Of a stretch of DNA of 9,548 nucleotides, positions 6,634-9,548 are shown in pieces. Each line of letters starts with the position of its first letter. Within the stretch, counting starts at the first letter, position 1. Location: the NCBI GenBank assembly GCA_027064945.1, contig JAMOPB010000334.1, positions 1-9,548 of the forward strand. The letters run 5' to 3'. The notes below the pieces were generated by a model that did no database searches, was not told where the DNA came from, and was given only the letters and a program-made list of their open reading frames with translations. Source of the stretch: Candidatus Cloacimonadota bacterium. Lineage in GTDB: Bacteria; Cloacimonadota; Cloacimonadia; Cloacimonadales; TCS61. The position numbers were made by a program, and so were the translations under genes.

Positions 6634-7974
6634 CTATCTATTTATTTTTAATTCTTTTAATTTACGAGAAAGATTGCTGACTTGAATATTCAATGCTTTT
6701 GCAGTATTGGAAACACTGTTGTCATGTAAATTCATTTGAGTCTGCAGATATCTTTTCTCAAACTGTTTTTTCTTTTCTTTAAAATCATTTGTTTCATACC
6801 AGAAATTATCTGTTTCGGCAGCTGATTTATTTGGTTTAAGATCTTCTAATGTAATCAAATCGCCATCAGAAAGAATATAAGCTCTTTCCACTAAATTTCT
6901 TAATTCCCTGATATTCCCTGAAAATTTATAATTTTGTAATTGTTTTATCGCCTTTGCTTCAATTTTCTTTTCTCCAAAATTCATTTCATTGTTAAATTGA
7001 GTAATAAAATGTTCGATAAGAAGCGGAATATCAGAAGCTCGTTCTCGAAGCGGGGGAGAGATAATTTCTATTACATTTAAACGGTAATACAAGTCTTCGC
7101 GAAAGCTTCCTTCTGCGACCATTTTTTCAAGATCTTTGTGGGTTGCTGCAATTATTCTTGTATTAATCTGCTTGGTTTTAGTTCCTCCAACTCGTTCAAA
7201 TTGACCTTCCTGAATTACGCGTAAAACTTTTGCTTGCGTGTCTAAACTCATATCTCCAATTTCATCTAAAAAAAGAGTTCCTTCATCTGCCAATTCCATT
7301 TTACCGGATTTTGTTTTAATTGCACCTGTGAAAGCACCTTTTTCGTGTCCGAATAATTCACTTTCCACAAGTTCGGTAGGAATAGCTGCAGAATTAAATT
7401 TTATAAAAGCATTATTGGCTCGTTTGCTTTGATTATGAATCGCATAAGCGATTAGTTCTTTGCCGGTTCCACTTTCACCTCGAATAAGAACTTTAGAATC
7501 GGTTGGAGCAATCCTCGAAATCATTTTACGTAAATCTTGAATCGGTTTGCTGTTTCCAATCATCTGATATCTTGAATCAAAATCTGTTTTCAACCGTTGA
7601 TAATCTGACGAGATATTATGCATCTTGATAGCATTTTTGATTGTAATTTTAATTTTATGAATTCCTAAAGGTTTTTCTAAAAAATCAAATGCTCCCAATT
7701 TAATTGCTTTAACCGCTTCAATAATGCCACTATGTCCTGAAATCATTATTACAATAGTATCAGGTGATTTTTCTTTGATTGTTTTTAATACATCCAAACC
7801 ATTGGCTCCATCCAACCGAACATCCAGAAGCACCAATCTCGGCTCGAAACTTTCCAATTTATTTAATGCTGTTTTTGCATCATAAGCAGATTCACATTGG
7901 TAATTTTCATCTTCCAATATTCTGGTTAATGACATACAAATATTCACCTCGTCATCGACGATTAATATGCGCAT
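6634..7974 (-). CDS. Sigma-54-dependent response regulator, NtrC/NtrX family
   Basis: DNA-binding regulator, activated by phosphorylation, that remodels sigma-54 RNA polymerase with ATP. The 446 residues show all three domains. The receiver (1-120) has acidic pocket D7/D8, phosphoacceptor D51, S79 and K101. The AAA+ domain (about 138-365) has Walker A GESGTGKE (166-173), the sigma-54 contact loop GAFTGA (213-218) and Walker B LFLDEIGD (234-241). A Fis-type helix-turn-helix occupies the last 40 or so residues (NTAKALNIQVSNLSRKL region). The intact GAFTGA shows it should act on sigma-54 promoters, unlike some family members that lost it. It starts 24 nt after the kinase with GGAGG upstream of the ATG. 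Its targets are unknown; a sigma-54-like promoter at 246-262 is one candidate. The name NtrX is not certain, so no symbol is given. Confidence 0.95.
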   Translation of the reverse strand: MRILIVDDEVNICMSLTRILEDENYQCESAYDAKTALNKLESFEPRLVLLDVRLDGANGLDVLKTIKEKSPDTIVIMISGHSGIIEAVKAIKLGAFDFLEKPLGIHKIKITIKNAIKMHNISSDYQRLKTDFDSRYQMIGNSKPIQDLRKMISRIAPTDSKVLIRGESGTGKELIAYAIHNQSKRANNAFIKFNSAAIPTELVESELFGHEKGAFTGAIKTKSGKMELADEGTLFLDEIGDMSLDTQAKVLRVIQEGQFERVGGTKTKQINTRIIAATHKDLEKMVAEGSFREDLYYRLNVIEIISPPLRERASDIPLLIEHFITQFNNEMNFGEKKIEAKAIKQLQNYKFSGNIRELRNLVERAYILSDGDLITLEDLKPNKSAAETDNFWYETNDFKEKKKQFEKRYLQTQMNLHDNSVSNTAKALNIQVSNLSRKLKELKINR

Positions 7975-7998
7975 TTTGCCTCCAATTAATAGATAAAC

Positions 7999-9150
7999 TT
8001 ATTTACAATATTTTTTACAAATAACATCAAATTCCGTGCCTTCACCAATCTTGCTTTCTACTTTTATTTTAGCGTGATTAATGTCTATCAATCTTTTTAC
8101 AACAGCTAATCCAAGTCCTGTTCCTTTCTTCTTACCGGAAAAATATGGCTGGAAAATTTTCTTTAAATTCTCTGAATCTATGCCACTGCCATTATCCTTT
8201 ATTGAAATCTTGATATAATCTTCAAATTCTTTTACATTAATCTCTATTTTGCAATCAGAGGCACAAGCATCGATACTATTCTGTAACAGATTTGTAATTA
8301 TTTGATAAAAATGCGTTGAATCAAAGCAAACTTCTAAATTCTTATCGCAATTTATTGAAATATCATATCGATGTTGATAAGAATAAGTTATTGAAGATAT
8401 TTCTTTATAAATATTGATGTTAGCTTGGTTTGGTTCATTGATTCTGGCAAAATCAGAAAAAGATCTCGCAAGATTTTGCAGATTCCTAATCTCTTGTTGG
8501 ATTGTTTCACTAGCCTCAGGGAAAATATCGAGTAATGATTCAGGATTGGAAATATATCGTTCTTCCATTCTTTGAATAGAGAGATTTATCGGCGTGAGTG
8601 GGTTTTTTATTTCATGCGCTAACATTCTGGCAATTTCTTTCCAAATAACCAATTTTTCCGATTCGATTAATTTTTTCTGAGTTGAGTCTAGTTCATCGGA
8701 CATTTTGTTAAAAGCTTGGTTCAATTGTTTTATCTCTTTGAATCCTTTTTCCGGGAGATTAATATCAAATTTTCCGTTCCTAATCTCATTTGTTGCATTT
8801 ATCAATTTGTCAAACGGGCTAAGAATAAGATTGAATAATCCTGTGAAAATAATTATGGTAAAAGTAAGGATCAAAAGCAATAAAAGTGAGGAATAAATCT
8901 GAGTTTCATTCATATTCATTTTTATTCCGGCTAAAGATTGACCGTATCTATCGATTAATTCATGAGCTTTTATACTATCATTTTCGGTTTGGAATCTAAG
9001 TTCGGCTAAAGATTCATGAAATTGGATATTATCAAAAGCATCCGCAACGGTTTCTTGCTGTTTTTTGAAATAATTATTCAGCAAGATGCTGCTTATTCCA
9101 AATAACCCCACAAAGAGCATAATAATTGTAAATCGGAAACTAATTTTCAT
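7999..9150 (-). CDS. Membrane sensor histidine kinase, NtrY/NtrB-like
   Basis: Sensor kinase of 383 residues, almost certainly the partner of the adjacent regulator. Order: transmembrane segment 1 (about 7-25), a short external region of about 58 residues (28-85), transmembrane segment 2 (86-110), HAMP (about 108-160), then DHp and ATPase domains. The phosphorylated His is H179 in the H-box AHEIKNPLTPI. The N-box is NLLQNSIDA (287-295), G1 is DNGSGI (319-324) and G2 is GTGLGL (343-348). Unlike classical NtrY it shows no PAS domain between HAMP and the H-box and has only two membrane spans, so it is a reduced form. The external loop is too short for a classical ligand domain and may sense the membrane or a partner protein. 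The ATG lies inside the end of the preceding gene (11-nt overlap) behind a GAGG site, so the two are coupled. Confidence 0.93.
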   Translation of the reverse strand: MKISFRFTIIMLFVGLFGISSILLNNYFKKQQETVADAFDNIQFHESLAELRFQTENDSIKAHELIDRYGQSLAGIKMNMNETQIYSSLLLLLILTFTIIIFTGLFNLILSPFDKLINATNEIRNGKFDINLPEKGFKEIKQLNQAFNKMSDELDSTQKKLIESEKLVIWKEIARMLAHEIKNPLTPINLSIQRMEERYISNPESLLDIFPEASETIQQEIRNLQNLARSFSDFARINEPNQANINIYKEISSITYSYQHRYDISINCDKNLEVCFDSTHFYQIITNLLQNSIDACASDCKIEINVKEFEDYIKISIKDNGSGIDSENLKKIFQPYFSGKKKGTGLGLAVVKRLIDINHAKIKVESKIGEGTEFDVICKKYCK

Positions 9151-9548
9151 TTGTATAATCCTCTATCCTGATTTTAAGGACAGGTTTTTTAAAATTCCAT
9201 AACATCATCATATCGTAATTTTTCTTAAGACTTGGTAATTCTAAATTCCGTATAGAGGCTGATAATGAAATTTTCTTTAAATTTAAATCATATTCATCAA
9301 AATTATATTCTACTCTTGAAAGTTGATTAATCAAAGATTCATATTGATAAAAGACTAAACTTTCTTTTGTTTCATCAAGATAAAGTTCATATGATTTTTC
9401 CATAGCATTATATTTTACGCTGTGATAAAATTTAATTTTCTTCTTGTTTATCGTATCCTCGATTAAAGATAATTCAAAATCTATGTAAATTGTTTCTCCT
9501 GAGTGGATTATATCATTAAAATCATTCACAAAAGCATTTTCCAAATAT
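9140..9548 (-). CDS. DUF4390-like protein, 5' end cut by window edge
   Basis: The frame is open to the window edge; the first in-frame start codon visible is a TTG at 9542-9544 without a ribosome binding site, so the true start, and any signal peptide, lies outside. The visible 135 or so residues match the look of DUF4390 proteins: a segment of type SGETIYIDFELSL followed by KFYHSVKYNAMEKSYELYL, then FYQYESLINQLSRV, with alternating hydrophobic residues suggesting beta strands. DUF4390 genes are known to sit before NtrY-type kinases, as here, which supports the assignment; the function is unknown. The stop lies 11 nt into the kinase gene, so expression is linked. The assignment rests on pattern and neighbourhood, not a search. 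Confidence 0.6.
   Translation of the reverse strand, partial: YLENAFVNDFNDIIHSGETIYIDFELSLIEDTINKKKIKFYHSVKYNAMEKSYELYLDETKESLVFYQYESLINQLSRVEYNFDEYDLNLKKISLSASIRNLELPSLKKNYDMMMLWNFKKPVLKIRIEDYTNEN

Overview
The window is AT-rich bacterial chromosome in which every recognisable gene lies on the minus strand. Read in the direction of transcription (right to left) it holds: the end of a DUF4390-like gene (cut by the window edge), a membrane histidine kinase of the NtrY/NtrB type, a sigma-54-dependent NtrC-family response regulator, a long-form signal peptide peptidase (sppA), an exported TPR protein, a tRNA-Leu(UAG), trigger factor (tig), clpP and clpX. A 12-residue-loop-type stem-loop terminator closes the clpX end, and about 320 bases of gene-free DNA follow. 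The organism is probably Gram-negative: there is an NtrY-NtrC pair, a long-form SppA and an exported TPR protein. The mix resembles low-GC members of the FCB group or related candidate phyla, but the sequence alone does not fix the lineage.

Block 1 (about 9548 to 3604, minus) looks like one transcription unit. DUF4390 overlaps the kinase by 11 nt, the kinase is 24 nt from the regulator, and the regulator stop codon overlaps the sppA ribosome binding site. A 71-86 nt gap with possible weak hairpins separates sppA from the TPR gene, and the tRNA begins only 12 nt after the TPR stop. A symmetrical terminator follows the tRNA. The layout suggests a two-component system made together with membrane and envelope proteins.

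Block 2 (3518 to 321, minus) is the conserved tig-clpP-clpX proteostasis cluster: a ribosome-bound chaperone, the ClpP protease and its ClpX unfoldase. Starts could be refined: tig begins with GTG, and clpX most likely begins with a GTG right behind a ribosome binding site that overlaps the clpP stop. ClpP has Asn at the position of the catalytic Asp, while the Ser and His are kept. The trigger factor PPIase domain has diverged.

Block 3 (1-322) has no gene, but it is not featureless. It contains a good sigma-54 type -24/-12 element (GG-N10-GC) pointing right, a nested dyad about 175 bp upstream of its predicted start, and an IHF-like half match between them. Transcription from it would run about 90 nt into the clpX terminator hairpin, which is symmetrical. 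This could produce a small RNA or clpX antisense transcript under control of a sigma-54 activator, perhaps the one encoded in this window. That is a hypothesis and the best candidate here for something undescribed.
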